A stretch of DNA of 64,000 nt from Pedobacter segetis. GTDB taxonomy: Bacteria; Bacteroidota; Bacteroidia; Sphingobacteriales; Sphingobacteriaceae. Location: positions 62,001 to 126,000 of the forward strand of contig NZ_JAEHFY010000006.1 of NCBI RefSeq assembly GCF_016623585.1, read 5' to 3'. A program made the translations under genes and the position numbers. The notes beneath the pieces are model-generated. The model worked only from the letters and a program-made list of their open reading frames with translations, was not told the origin of the DNA and did not search any database. Positions 54,618 through 63,694 of this stretch are shown here, one piece after another; position 1 is the first letter of the stretch, and each line of letters starts with the position of its first letter.

Positions 54618-55250
54618 TTATTGTGCAGGAAAATAAACTACGTATTTGGTATCGAAAAAATCTTCACCAAAATAATCTTTTAAAGGATATAACTTGATGT
54701 TATTAAGTTGAGAATCTTTTAATTCTTGATCTAAATTGCCACCTTTTAAATATAAAACCCCATTTGGCAATCTGTTTGTGCTTTCTTTTTTAAATTTACC
54801 TTTTATCCAAGGATAAAAATCTTTTAATTGCGTTACTGCCCTTGAAACAATAAAATCAAATTTTTCGTTTATTTGTTCTGCCCTGCTATGAACGGCTTTA
54901 AGGTTTTTTAACCCAATTGCAGATGAAACCTCATTAACAACTTTTATTTTTTTACCGATAGAATCTACCAATAGAAATTGGGTTTCTGGAAACAAGATAG
55001 CTAAGGGAATGCCGGGGAAACCACCGCCCGTACCAACATCCAAAACACTTTGGTTAGGCAAAAACCCGCAAACTTCTGCAATCCCTAGCGAATGTAAAAT
55101 ATGGCGCTCATAAAGCAGATCTATATCTTTTCTACTGATTACGTTTATTTGCGAATTCCAATTCTGATAAAGGCCCAACAACAGATCAAACTGTTTAATT
55201 TGGATTTGGGTTAAATTTGGAAAATATTTTTGGATGATTTTAGAAGTCAC
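54618..55250 (-). CDS. rsmG: 16S rRNA (guanine527-N7)-methyltransferase
   Basis: A 210-residue SAM-dependent methyltransferase. The SAM motif is LDVGTGGGFPGIPLAILFP (near residues 70-88); FDFIVSRAVTQL follows. It methylates G527 of 16S rRNA; loss gives low-level streptomycin resistance in other bacteria. It starts at a GTG (55250) inside the upstream sigma-factor gene with an 11-bp overlap, which implies coupling of the two. Confidence 0.94.
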   Translation of the reverse strand: MTSKIIQKYFPNLTQIQIKQFDLLLGLYQNWNSQINVISRKDIDLLYERHILHSLGIAEVCGFLPNQSVLDVGTGGGFPGIPLAILFPETQFLLVDSIGKKIKVVNEVSSAIGLKNLKAVHSRAEQINEKFDFIVSRAVTQLKDFYPWIKGKFKKESTNRLPNGVLYLKGGNLDQELKDSQLNNIKLYPLKDYFGEDFFDTKYVVYFPAQ

Positions 55251-55857
55251 TTTTTTCGCTTTTCAACCTTTTACTCAAAACGTTGGATAATAAATCTCTG
55301 CCCCTAAAAAGCTGGGCTTTAACCGTACCTAAGGGCAGATCTAGTTGTTCTGCTATTTCTTCATAAGAAAGCTCATCAAAATAACGAAGAATAATCAATG
55401 TCTTATATCTTGGGGGCAGCTTATCAATAATTTCTTTTAATTGCTCTGTTTGTTGTTTTTTGATGGATGTTTCTTCTGGGTTTAAGACATCGCTCTTTAT
55501 CTCAAAAACTCTGTCTTCGTTATTCTCCCCTCCGTTTAAAACATCAATTGATGTGGTGGCGATTTTCTTTTTCCTTATAAAATCTATACTACCGTTGGTT
55601 GCGATCCTAAACAACCATGTGCTAAAAGCAAATTCTGGCCGGTATTTCTCTAGGTTTTCAAATGCTTTTGCAAAAGTTGTTACGGTAATATCCATGGCAT
55701 CGTCTTTATTGTTCACCATTTTTAAAACCATAAAAAATATAGAATCTTTATAGCGTTGCATCAACTCTGCGTAGGCCTTCTGCTCGCCAGTTTTTGCCCT
55801 TTCTACCAAAGAGAAATCGTTTTTTGCATTATCAGAAAAATTGGGATTTACTTCCAT
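55240..55857 (-). CDS. RNA polymerase sigma factor, ECF-like
   Basis: A 205-residue sigma-70 family protein. Region 2 is around NNKDDAMDITVTTFAKAFENLEKYRPEFAFSTWLFRIATNG, and region 4 around LSYEEIAEQLDLPLGTVKAQLFRGRDLL. The 11-bp overlap with rsmG and 10-bp overlap with the upstream GT2 gene place it inside a tightly packed operon. No anti-sigma gene is adjacent. The C-terminus is Lys-rich. ATG at 55857. Confidence 0.92.
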   Translation of the reverse strand: MEVNPNFSDNAKNDFSLVERAKTGEQKAYAELMQRYKDSIFFMVLKMVNNKDDAMDITVTTFAKAFENLEKYRPEFAFSTWLFRIATNGSIDFIRKKKIATTSIDVLNGGENNEDRVFEIKSDVLNPEETSIKKQQTEQLKEIIDKLPPRYKTLIILRYFDELSYEEIAEQLDLPLGTVKAQLFRGRDLLSNVLSKRLKSEKSDF

Positions 55858-56996
55858 GCTGTTTTTTTTCTAAAAACTCCGGTTATGCCTAATGAAGTTA
55901 AATAAATATAATAAAAAGGATCTAAGATTATGAACCACCAAATTAAATCTTTATTTCTAAGTTTTATAAAAGGTTGATAAAAAACATAGATCTGCACAAC
56001 AAACCTTATTAAAAATATGATGGCGATAAGCAGTGGCTCTATCCTAAAAAACAAGCATAAAACCAAAAGAGCGTAAAACCCAATGGCCGATCCAAACTGT
56101 AAACCCAAATTTTTCCTGTCTTGGTTTTTATAAGCCTTGCCTGCACCTAAATGCCTGCTTTTTTGTTTCCAGTAACTTTTCCAGGTGGTTTTTGGCTCGC
56201 TCCAAACTTGGCTGTCTTCGCTAAATTCTATCTCTGTATTGTGAGCGTTGGCGTTTTGGTTTACAAATAAATCATCATCCCCAGAAGGGATGTGCATATG
56301 GGATGCAAAGCCTTTGTTTTTAAAAAACAACGACTTTTTATAAGATAAATTTCTACCAACTCCCATGTAAGGCATCGCGTTTAATGAATAAGCAAAATAG
56401 TTTAATGCGGTTTGATAAGTTTCATACCTGATTAAACGGTTTAAAAAACCTTTGCCCTTTATATACGGTGAATAGCCCAAAACGATTTCCGTTTTATCAT
56501 TTTGATAATGAGCGGTTATTCTATTTATCCAATTTTCAGATCCTGGTTTACAATCTGCATCTGTAAATAAAATTATATCGTGTATTGCCGCTTTGATACC
56601 CAAAGTTGCCGCAAATTTTTTAGCAGTTTTAAATCTAGGATGCTCTTCTATTTTCACTACTTTAAGATGTTTGTACTTAATGGCAAAATCTTTTAAAACA
56701 TCTTCACTATTATCATAAGAACAATCATTTACCACAATCACTTCAAAATTTGGATGGTTTTGTTCTAAAATAAAAGGTAAATAATTCTTTAGGTTTTCTG
56801 CTTCGTTTCTGGCACAAATAATAACAGAAACGGGCTGTGAATAATTAGTTTCTAAATTTTTGTTGGGCTTAAAAACAGAAAATTTTCTTTGTATTACCAG
56901 CAGATAGTAAAGCTGGATAATAAAGCATATCTGAAAAAGAAAAAATAATGCGTAGCTGATATAGATATCCAAATGGTTTGTGTATTTAATTGGCAA
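55848..56996 (-). CDS. Glycosyltransferase family 2, membrane-associated
   Basis: A 382-residue GT2 protein. One membrane segment is at the N-terminus (ISYALFFLFQICFIIQLYYLL) and several at the C-terminus. The GT-A core has PVSVIICARNEAENL, FEVIVVNDCSYDNS and the DxD-type FTDADCKPGS, with GDDDLFVNQ and QKSRHLGAG (QxxRW-like) later. Product is a polysaccharide or glycolipid; substrate unknown. There is no ATG near the N-terminus, so a TTG at 56996 is used, since a stop lies just upstream in frame. Overlaps the sigma-factor gene by 10 bp. Confidence 0.87.
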   Translation of the reverse strand: MPIKYTNHLDIYISYALFFLFQICFIIQLYYLLVIQRKFSVFKPNKNLETNYSQPVSVIICARNEAENLKNYLPFILEQNHPNFEVIVVNDCSYDNSEDVLKDFAIKYKHLKVVKIEEHPRFKTAKKFAATLGIKAAIHDIILFTDADCKPGSENWINRITAHYQNDKTEIVLGYSPYIKGKGFLNRLIRYETYQTALNYFAYSLNAMPYMGVGRNLSYKKSLFFKNKGFASHMHIPSGDDDLFVNQNANAHNTEIEFSEDSQVWSEPKTTWKSYWKQKSRHLGAGKAYKNQDRKNLGLQFGSAIGFYALLVLCLFFRIEPLLIAIIFLIRFVVQIYVFYQPFIKLRNKDLIWWFIILDPFYYIYLTSLGITGVFRKKTAWK

Positions 56997-57152
56997 ATTT
57001 CACTTTTTTACCTTAAAAACAAATATTTACGTAAAGGCTAAAAGCAAAATGCTGAAAGCAAAAAAACTGTTTAGAGTAAATTGTATTAAATATTAATGTA
57101 AAATTAATTAATACATCCAAATTAAGAGGTAATAATTAGGTTTTAAATTACA

Positions 57153-57575
57153 TTAAGTTCCCCATACGGTAACTACAAAATTTCGGCTGCCACCGTAATT
57201 ACGATGTTCACAAAGATAAACACCTTGCCAAGTACCTAAAGCCAACCTACCGTTTGTAATTGGGATTAAAACCGAAGAGCCTAATATAGAAGCTTTTAAG
57301 TGTGCCGGCATATCATCAGAACCTTCATAATCATGTTTATAATCGGTATCGTTTTCTTTTACCGTTTTATTAAAGAACATTTCAAAATCTTGCCTCACGG
57401 TTGGATCGGCATTTTCATTGATGCTTAAAGAGGCAGAAGTATGCTGGATGAAAAGCTGCAACATTCCCGTTTTTATTTCTGCGATTTGGGGAATTGCATC
57501 AATTACCTCGTTTGTAATCAAATGGAACCCTCTTCTTTTTTCTTTAATGCTAAATTGTTTTTGGTAAATGATCAT
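57153..57575 (-). CDS. YjbQ/UPF0047 family protein
   Basis: A 140-residue YjbQ-type protein. Typical segments are IQHTSASLSINENADP, DYEGSDDMPAHLKASILGSSVLIPI and LALGTWQGVYLCEHR. Members can have thiamine-phosphate synthase side activity, but the physiological role is unsettled. ATG at 57575. A 69-codon frame just upstream (57578-57787) is not counted as a gene. Confidence 0.9.
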   Translation of the reverse strand: MIIYQKQFSIKEKRRGFHLITNEVIDAIPQIAEIKTGMLQLFIQHTSASLSINENADPTVRQDFEMFFNKTVKENDTDYKHDYEGSDDMPAHLKASILGSSVLIPITNGRLALGTWQGVYLCEHRNYGGSRNFVVTVWGT

Positions 57576-57859
57576 GATTATATATTTCTATAAAATTTTT
57601 GTCTTTTCCGCACAAGCTTTCCTGCCCTCTGCCGGGCAATGGCAATTACTTTTTTCCGCAAGAAGTTACCAAACCCGAGCCAAGCGAACACATGAAAGCC
57701 TGTAAAAACAAATAATATTTGTATAAACTCTCGGCTGCGCCCTTTGCTACAATGAAAGTGCTTTAAAATAATTTCTTTAAGCCGCAAAGGCCAAGGCCTA
57801 ATAAGACCTAAAATTCAATTCTTCTTTTTAAAGCATTCTTCATATCACTTAAAAATTTT

Positions 57860-58750
57860 CTAATCTTTCGTTTTCTGAACCAATAATGCACTTAAATCTT
57901 CAAATTCTCCATTAAAAACATTCATATCTGCCCTTCCTTTTATCCCATCAATATGTGCGTTATCGGCATGTTGCCAAAAATCCCAACGGTTCTTTACATC
58001 TAATTTAAGCTTAGGCTGGTAATAATGCGCAAGCCATAATGGGTAACCCTCAAAATTTCCTCTCAAATGATCTTTATAAAATTGATAACCTGTATAAATA
58101 ATGGGTTTAACCTTGGTTCTCTTTTCTACTTCGTTTAAAAAATCTTGCAAATTAGGTATCAATTCATTGGCACTTAAACCCGCAGACTCTTCAATATCTA
58201 TAACAGGAGGTAAATCTCCGGCCTCTACTTTTACCGTTTGAAGAAAAAAACGAGCTTGCCAAATACCTGATTTTAAAGGTTTAAAATAGTGATATGCACC
58301 CCTGATCACCCCAGAGTTTTTGCTTTCCCTCCAATTTCTTTGAAAATAAGGATCAACCAAAGTAACGCCTTCTGTAGCTTTTATAAATGCGAAATTTATT
58401 TTTATACCATTAAATTCCATGGCGTTAACTTTTTGCCAATCAATTTTACCTTGGTAAGAAGAAACATCTATGCCGTGAACGTAATATTTCCTGGGGATTT
58501 TTATCCCAAATTTTTCATAATGTGGATATTCATCAAAAATAAAAAGATCATGAAACCATCTTGCGGTAGATACAGCAGATTTTAAGACTTTACCGTAATA
58601 AAGAGGAGAAAAAACCGAACAAACAATAATCAGTACGATCAATCTGAATTTCCATTTATTGCCATGCCTTTTTTTTGCTTTCTTAGGCTTGCTTTTCCCC
58701 TTTACAACAGGCGTTTTTTTTAAGGTTGTGGTATTCTTTTTGGCTGGCAT
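57860..58750 (-). CDS. Glycoside hydrolase family 25 (lysozyme-type muramidase)
   Basis: A 296-residue protein. The basic cytoplasmic N-terminus (many Lys, residues 1-34) precedes a single membrane anchor (FRLIVLIIVCSVFSPLYYG). The GH25 barrel follows: HGIDVSSYQGKIDW (first catalytic Asp), FAFIKATEG, GAYHYF, PPVIDIEES (Asp-x-Glu catalytic pair) and WLAHYY. It cuts the glycan strand of peptidoglycan on the outer face of the inner membrane, so it may act in cell-wall remodelling. ATG at 58750. Confidence 0.92.
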   Translation of the reverse strand: MPAKKNTTTLKKTPVVKGKSKPKKAKKRHGNKWKFRLIVLIIVCSVFSPLYYGKVLKSAVSTARWFHDLFIFDEYPHYEKFGIKIPRKYYVHGIDVSSYQGKIDWQKVNAMEFNGIKINFAFIKATEGVTLVDPYFQRNWRESKNSGVIRGAYHYFKPLKSGIWQARFFLQTVKVEAGDLPPVIDIEESAGLSANELIPNLQDFLNEVEKRTKVKPIIYTGYQFYKDHLRGNFEGYPLWLAHYYQPKLKLDVKNRWDFWQHADNAHIDGIKGRADMNVFNGEFEDLSALLVQKTKD

Positions 58751-58789
58751 TTATAAAATAAAAACAGAACGGTAGTAAAATTTTATCTT

Positions 58790-59791
58790 TTATTTCACAA
58801 ATTTTTTATCCAGATATTGGTATAAACGATCAACCGTGGTTTGCTTTAAAGACCAATCGTTTTTTAAAGCATAGTTTTTTTGGAGAAAATTATCGGCGGC
58901 ATCAAAAGTTTCAAACCTGTTAATTATTTCAATTGCCTCGCTGTAAGCCAAGTTATAGCCATTAAATAGCTCTTTGATAAAAACCATTTTATCGTTTAAG
59001 CTGATGGCCGTTTTCAAATCTGCAATTTGTTTGGTACTGCCGTTGCCATCCATATTTTTACCCAATTTTGCCGATAACATTTCGTTTAATGTCAATCTTT
59101 TTTCTTCTGCTGGTTTTGTTTCTTTTGGCATATCCATCACTTTATCAGCTAATTTTATGATAGGCTCTTCAACTGGATCAATTGTGGTTTCAGTATCTTC
59201 TTTAAACATTTCTGGCTCAGAAGCACTCATTTCCTTTGATTTTTCAACCAAAAAAGGTTCTTCTCCAATCTCTTCCTCCTCTAAATCTTTACCTCCATTT
59301 TCAAATGGTTTAATTATCTCCTTTTTAGATTTTTCTTCTAAAACACGCTTTTCATCTTCGCTTAAAACCCTATCAAAAACATTTTCTACTTCAATCTTTT
59401 TCTCAAAATCAAAGATCATCTCTGCGGGTTCTTCATCAAACGAAAAATCGAACATCTTTTTTTTTGTTTGCTCTTCTTTTTCCTCAATTATAGCTTCACT
59501 CCCTTTTCCGTCAACTTCATTTGCAATGGCTTCTTTTGTTTCATCGGGTTTTGGATAATGCTCTTCTAACCTAACTGCTTCTTTAGGCTCAATCAGTTTT
59601 TGTTCTAAATCTTTATTAAGGTCTAATTTTTTTAATATTTCGATATGGTCTATCAAAAAATCAGAATTTGCGGTAAATAATTCTAATTCTAACAGGCTGA
59701 TTTTTTTAGCATTAGTTAAATACTGATGTTGCTCTTCAAGTTCTTGAATAATTTTACCTATTTTTTTTAGGATTTGTTCTTTATTCATCAT
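58790..59791 (-). CDS. Acidic protein with conserved C-terminal helical domain
   Basis: A 333-residue protein without signal peptide. The N-terminal 60 residues look like a coiled coil (ELEEQHQYL, LIDHIEIL). Residues about 70-250 are acidic and low in complexity (runs of Glu with Lys and Pro). The C-terminal 80 residues are ordered (ADLKTAISLNDKMVFIKELFNGY ... TVDRLYQYLDKKF) and look like a helical domain found widely in Bacteroidota proteins; I assign no function. Start ATG at 59791 or one codon later. 40 bp before the GH25 gene. Confidence 0.8.
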   Translation of the reverse strand: MMNKEQILKKIGKIIQELEEQHQYLTNAKKISLLELELFTANSDFLIDHIEILKKLDLNKDLEQKLIEPKEAVRLEEHYPKPDETKEAIANEVDGKGSEAIIEEKEEQTKKKMFDFSFDEEPAEMIFDFEKKIEVENVFDRVLSEDEKRVLEEKSKKEIIKPFENGGKDLEEEEIGEEPFLVEKSKEMSASEPEMFKEDTETTIDPVEEPIIKLADKVMDMPKETKPAEEKRLTLNEMLSAKLGKNMDGNGSTKQIADLKTAISLNDKMVFIKELFNGYNLAYSEAIEIINRFETFDAADNFLQKNYALKNDWSLKQTTVDRLYQYLDKKFVK

Positions 59792-59886
59792 GATAAGGAA
59801 ACGTAATTATAGGGCATTTATGTTGGTAAAACGTTCTCAAAAATAACATATAATTCTGATATTAGCCGAAAGGTTTAAGGCGATTT

Positions 59887-60459
59887 ATGTTTGGCGATAA
59901 TAGGTTAAGAAGAAGAAGCGAATTTGGAGGAAGCATTGAGGTGGTTTGCGGATCGATGTTTTCTGGTAAAACAGAAGAACTTTTGCGCAGGTTAAAAAGG
60001 GCCGAGATTGCCAAACTACAAGTAGAAATCTTTAAACCAAAAACCGATACTAGGTATGACGAAACCGCCGTGGTTTCCCATGATCTAAACTCTGTACACT
60101 CTACCCCTGTTGATCATTCTTCTGCCATTTTGCTTTACGGTAGCAACGCACAGGTTGTTGGTATAGATGAAGCCCAGTTTTTTGATGAAGAATTGCCAGA
60201 CGTTTGTGTTAAACTAGCCAATAAAGGCATAAGGGTAATAATTGCTGGTTTAGACATGGATTTTGAAGGAAAACCTTTTGGCCCTATGCCTGCCTTAATG
60301 GCCATTGCCGAGGATGTTACAAAAGTACACGCCGTTTGCATGAAATGTGGTAACGCTGCCCTATTTAGTTACCGGTTGGTAGAAAATAAAAACCAAGTGA
60401 TGTTGGGCGAAAAAGAAAGCTATGAACCCAGATGCAGGGTTTGTTTCAATAATGATTGA
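59887..60459 (+). CDS. tdk: Thymidine kinase (type II)
   Basis: A 190-residue thymidine kinase. The P-loop [15 protein letters not shown] is near residues 22-36, [13 protein letters not shown] near 90, and the zinc cysteines in [13 protein letters not shown] and the C-terminal CRVC. It phosphorylates thymidine in nucleotide salvage. ATG at 59887, divergent from the acidic protein gene. Confidence 0.95.
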   Translation: MFGDNRLRRRSEFGGSIEVVCGSMFSGKTEELLRRLKRAEIAKLQVEIFKPKTDTRYDETAVVSHDLNSVHSTPVDHSSAILLYGSNAQVVGIDEAQFFDEELPDVCVKLANKGIRVIIAGLDMDFEGKPFGPMPALMAIAEDVTKVHAVCMKCGNAALFSYRLVENKNQVMLGEKESYEPRCRVCFNND

Positions 60460-60470
60460 TTATCAAATAA

Positions 60471-63335
60471 TTACTTCACAACCACCATTTTCATTACCTT
60501 TTCCAACCCCTCAAAAGAGGCTCTATAAAAATAGATTCCGGTGTTTAGCTTGTTGGCATCCAAGGTAAAATTATGTGTTCCTTTTTTTAAATCGTTATTA
60601 AATAAAGTGTTGATCTTCTTCCCGGCTAGATCATAAATTTCAATGTTCAATTTCCCGTTTGAAGGTAGGTAAACATTAAAACTGCCTTTTGAACTGATCG
60701 GGTTGGGGTAATTTTGAGAAACTGAGAATTGGTTCAAAAGAACATTGGGGTTGGTTGCGGTGGTTAACTGTCCGTATTTTGTTTGTGCTGCAACGGCAGA
60801 ATTTTTAAGATCGGCCAGGTTATCACCCGCTAAAAAAGCAAAGGCAACTTTTACGCTTTGGTTTGGGGCTAAGTTATAAGGCCCATAACCAGACGTGAAC
60901 ATGATATCGATCCCGTCGCCGGTACCCAAAGTATTGGATTTAATCCCACTAGATAAAGTAGAGAATTTTTCTGCAGTGGTAAAATTACCATCTTCTTGAA
61001 AATCGCCAGGGATTTGATAGGACATTGGATAAAAAGCCGGTAAGGCATTTGCCGATAATAGCTTTACACCTGCATAATAAGAATTTGATGTACTGGCATA
61101 ACAATAAGCCAATTTTAAACCATCATCATACCTTAATAGATTTTTTGAACCACCATTTATATCCCAATCTGTAAATAAACCTATGTAAACGTTGCTTATC
61201 GCTGAGGTATTCAAATTTGTTACCTCATATTCTGCAATGATGTATTTATCATCTGGTGCGCTTTTGTAAGCGGTCATTCTATTTTTAACGTTAACGCCAA
61301 TTAAAGAACTATTTCCAAAATCATTAAAAATTGCGTTTGCATCATAATCTGCATTAGTATTTGTAACCTTTGTGATCCTTGCCACTTTCTGGAAATGATG
61401 ATCGTAAGCACCGCTTAATGCCCTAGCATTGTTAGAAACCTTGGTAGGCGAGTTGCCGATCATTAAGCTGGCCTCATATAATAAATCAGAATCTTTGTAA
61501 ATAAAGCCTAAACCGTTTGTAGCATCATCACCACTAAAACCTACCTTGCCTATACTAGTGCTTGTACTGTAAACTTTATTTACGGTTATGTTTTGGTAGT
61601 CTAAATTTACGGTTGTAGTAAAATATTCTTGATCTTGATAAGAGACCGAAGCGTTATTATAACTTAATTTAAAAACTACCGGCGTATTATCCAGGGTATT
61701 AGCTTGAACAACCACTTTAAACGGGCCAATGGTTTTGGTTTGATCGGTATTTATCGGCCCTAAATTTAGGCTGGCCGTTAGTATTTTTACATTCTGACTG
61801 CTACTGCTTAAACCTACCAATATATTATCTGTATTTTGCAGAATATCTTTTAAATCAAAATAATAAGATAAAGTATCGCCAGGTGTATAAGAGCCAGAGG
61901 AGTTACTATTGATCGTGATCTTCTGATTTTTAATTGATGGGGAGGTATTGCTTGAACTTACCGCTTTAAAAACATTCAATCGGCCTTTTCCCAATTGATC
62001 AATATAAGGGCCATTGCCAGATATACCATAAATATCGTCTGCATTTAGTCTTAAGATCTCGCCAGCTTGTATTGCTGTTAGGGTAGGGAATTTCGCCATT
62101 ACAAGGGCAACTGCACTAGAAACAATTGGTGTTGCCATAGAAGTACCCGTTTTATAACCGTACATGCTTCTATTTACGGTACTGTAAATATTGGTCCCGG
62201 GGGCAGAAATAGAAACATTATATCCAAAACTAGAAGAAGGTGCCTTAACATCGTTATCTTTAACGTTAGCAACCGCAAAAACTCCTTTATAGGCAGCCGG
62301 ATATTCTGGGTCTGCTGTGCCATCATTACCTGCGGCAACAACTACCAAACATCCTTTGCTCACTGCATAATTTATCACATCTTGCCCAAATGCGCCACCT
62401 CCGGGCCCTCCCCAAGAACAGCTGATAATTTTAACCCCGTGATCTACGGCGTAAACAATTCCATCGTATCCCCTATATATCGCTCTTGCATTGTCATCAG
62501 ACCCAACTTTTAAGATCATTAATTTTGCGGTTTGTGCAATACTGGCAATTCCTTTTCCATTATTGGTTACCGCAGAAGCCAAACCACTAACGTGGATGCC
62601 ATGATCAACAGAATCTGATTTAGCGCCTGGATCATTATCTTCTATAATGTTGTTTGCCGTTAGGCCAACAAAATCCCAGCCTTTATTATTATCTATATAA
62701 CCATCGTTATCATCATCTATCCCATTTACAGGATCGTTTGTATTAATAAAAATATTATCCGATAAATCTTCGTGGGTCAAATCTGAACCAGAATCTACGA
62801 TGGCAATCACGGTTCCATTTGCATTGGGCTGTACGTTCCAAGCTTCTTGTGCTTTAACTTGGGTTAAATAGTTTTGGGCTACTGGGAAAAATGGATCGTT
62901 AGGGTCAACAAAAGTGTGATATACAAAACTAGGTTCGGCATATTCTACCCTATCGTCTTTTAAAATCTCATTTATGGCATTTTCTACAGATAAATTATTA
63001 TCGTAACCTACTTCAAAGATCCTGTTTAAACCAGCTTTATCTATTTTCTGCTGATCTGCATAAGATTTTAATGAAACATCGCCAAACCTCAAAACAGCTC
63101 TCTGGTATTTGATTTTAATAGTTGATGGATTTTTTTTATCGCCAGTATCAAAAGTTTTAATCCCCGAAGGGGGCATATTTTTATATTTTATGATAACCGT
63201 ATTTGGCAAATAATCTTTACTGCTCAGTCCTTTTGGAAGATGATAAATACGATTATTGGGTTTAACGCCGATCCCCGTAAAAGATTGGGTTAATATTAAA
63301 ATGATGAATAAATATAAATAACCCGAGCTTTTCAC
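60471..63335 (-). CDS. Secreted S8 serine peptidase with T9SS sorting domain
   Basis: A 954-residue subtilisin-like protease. A GTG start (63335) leads a signal peptide (about 1-23). An N-terminal prodomain (about 35-140) precedes the peptidase with Asp in VIAIVDSGSDLTHEDL, His in VDHGIHVSGLA and Ser in GTSMATPIVSS. Several beta domains follow. The C-terminal 80 residues (NQFSVSQNYPNP ... YDLAGKKINTLF ... YRASFEGLEKVMKMVVVK) form a type A T9SS sorting domain, so it is exported across the outer membrane. It probably digests extracellular protein. Confidence 0.95.
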   Translation of the reverse strand: MKSSGYLYLFIILILTQSFTGIGVKPNNRIYHLPKGLSSKDYLPNTVIIKYKNMPPSGIKTFDTGDKKNPSTIKIKYQRAVLRFGDVSLKSYADQQKIDKAGLNRIFEVGYDNNLSVENAINEILKDDRVEYAEPSFVYHTFVDPNDPFFPVAQNYLTQVKAQEAWNVQPNANGTVIAIVDSGSDLTHEDLSDNIFINTNDPVNGIDDDNDGYIDNNKGWDFVGLTANNIIEDNDPGAKSDSVDHGIHVSGLASAVTNNGKGIASIAQTAKLMILKVGSDDNARAIYRGYDGIVYAVDHGVKIISCSWGGPGGGAFGQDVINYAVSKGCLVVVAAGNDGTADPEYPAAYKGVFAVANVKDNDVKAPSSSFGYNVSISAPGTNIYSTVNRSMYGYKTGTSMATPIVSSAVALVMAKFPTLTAIQAGEILRLNADDIYGISGNGPYIDQLGKGRLNVFKAVSSSNTSPSIKNQKITINSNSSGSYTPGDTLSYYFDLKDILQNTDNILVGLSSSSQNVKILTASLNLGPINTDQTKTIGPFKVVVQANTLDNTPVVFKLSYNNASVSYQDQEYFTTTVNLDYQNITVNKVYSTSTSIGKVGFSGDDATNGLGFIYKDSDLLYEASLMIGNSPTKVSNNARALSGAYDHHFQKVARITKVTNTNADYDANAIFNDFGNSSLIGVNVKNRMTAYKSAPDDKYIIAEYEVTNLNTSAISNVYIGLFTDWDINGGSKNLLRYDDGLKLAYCYASTSNSYYAGVKLLSANALPAFYPMSYQIPGDFQEDGNFTTAEKFSTLSSGIKSNTLGTGDGIDIMFTSGYGPYNLAPNQSVKVAFAFLAGDNLADLKNSAVAAQTKYGQLTTATNPNVLLNQFSVSQNYPNPISSKGSFNVYLPSNGKLNIEIYDLAGKKINTLFNNDLKKGTHNFTLDANKLNTGIYFYRASFEGLEKVMKMVVVK

Positions 63336-63389
63336 AAGATAAACTTATTAGAAATTAAATTTTTAAAGCATTAAATATAGCTAAATAAA

Positions 63390-63599
63390 TTAAATTTTAT
63401 CTGCGGTATAACCAGAATCTTTAACCGCTGCAACAATTTCATGCTCATTAAGTTGATGACCTTCTACGGTTAATATTTTAACGGGCTGGGACAAATCTAC
63501 TTCCCATTTTTCTATGTTTTGCAACGCATCCATTTTAGGTTGAATTGCTGCCACACAGCCACCACATTTTAAGCTTGTTTTAAATTTTAAAGTTTCCAT
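63390..63599 (-). CDS. Heavy-metal-associated domain protein (copper chaperone-like)
   Basis: A 69-residue HMA domain. The metal motif is KCGGCVAAIQ (near residues 12-21), in place of the usual GMxCxxC. It has the beta-alpha-beta-beta-alpha-beta pattern of CopZ. The copper P-type ATPase end that lies upstream suggests it hands metal to that pump. ATG at 63599; the filler region separates it from the ATPase gene. Confidence 0.88.
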   Translation of the reverse strand: METLKFKTSLKCGGCVAAIQPKMDALQNIEKWEVDLSQPVKILTVEGHQLNEHEIVAAVKDSGYTADKI

Positions 63600-63601
63600 G
63601 T

Positions 63602-63694
63602 TTTTTTATTTTAATTGAATGAATTGACTGATTACTAATGAACTAAAACCTAATGACTAATGAACTAAAAACTGATGAACCAATGACTAATGAA
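63602..63694. repeat. Low-complexity filler between the copper ATPase and the HMA protein
   Basis: Five to six copies of a TAATGAACTAA-like word (AATGACTAATGAACTA, AAAACTGATGAACC, AATGACTAATGAACTAA) fill most of the gap. Not coding. Similar words lie between hisD and hisC. Confidence 0.7.

Noticed and set aside
57578-57787. 69-residue gene upstream of yjbQ
   Set aside because: It needs a TTG start, has odd codon use and no recognised family; kept only as a low-interest observation.
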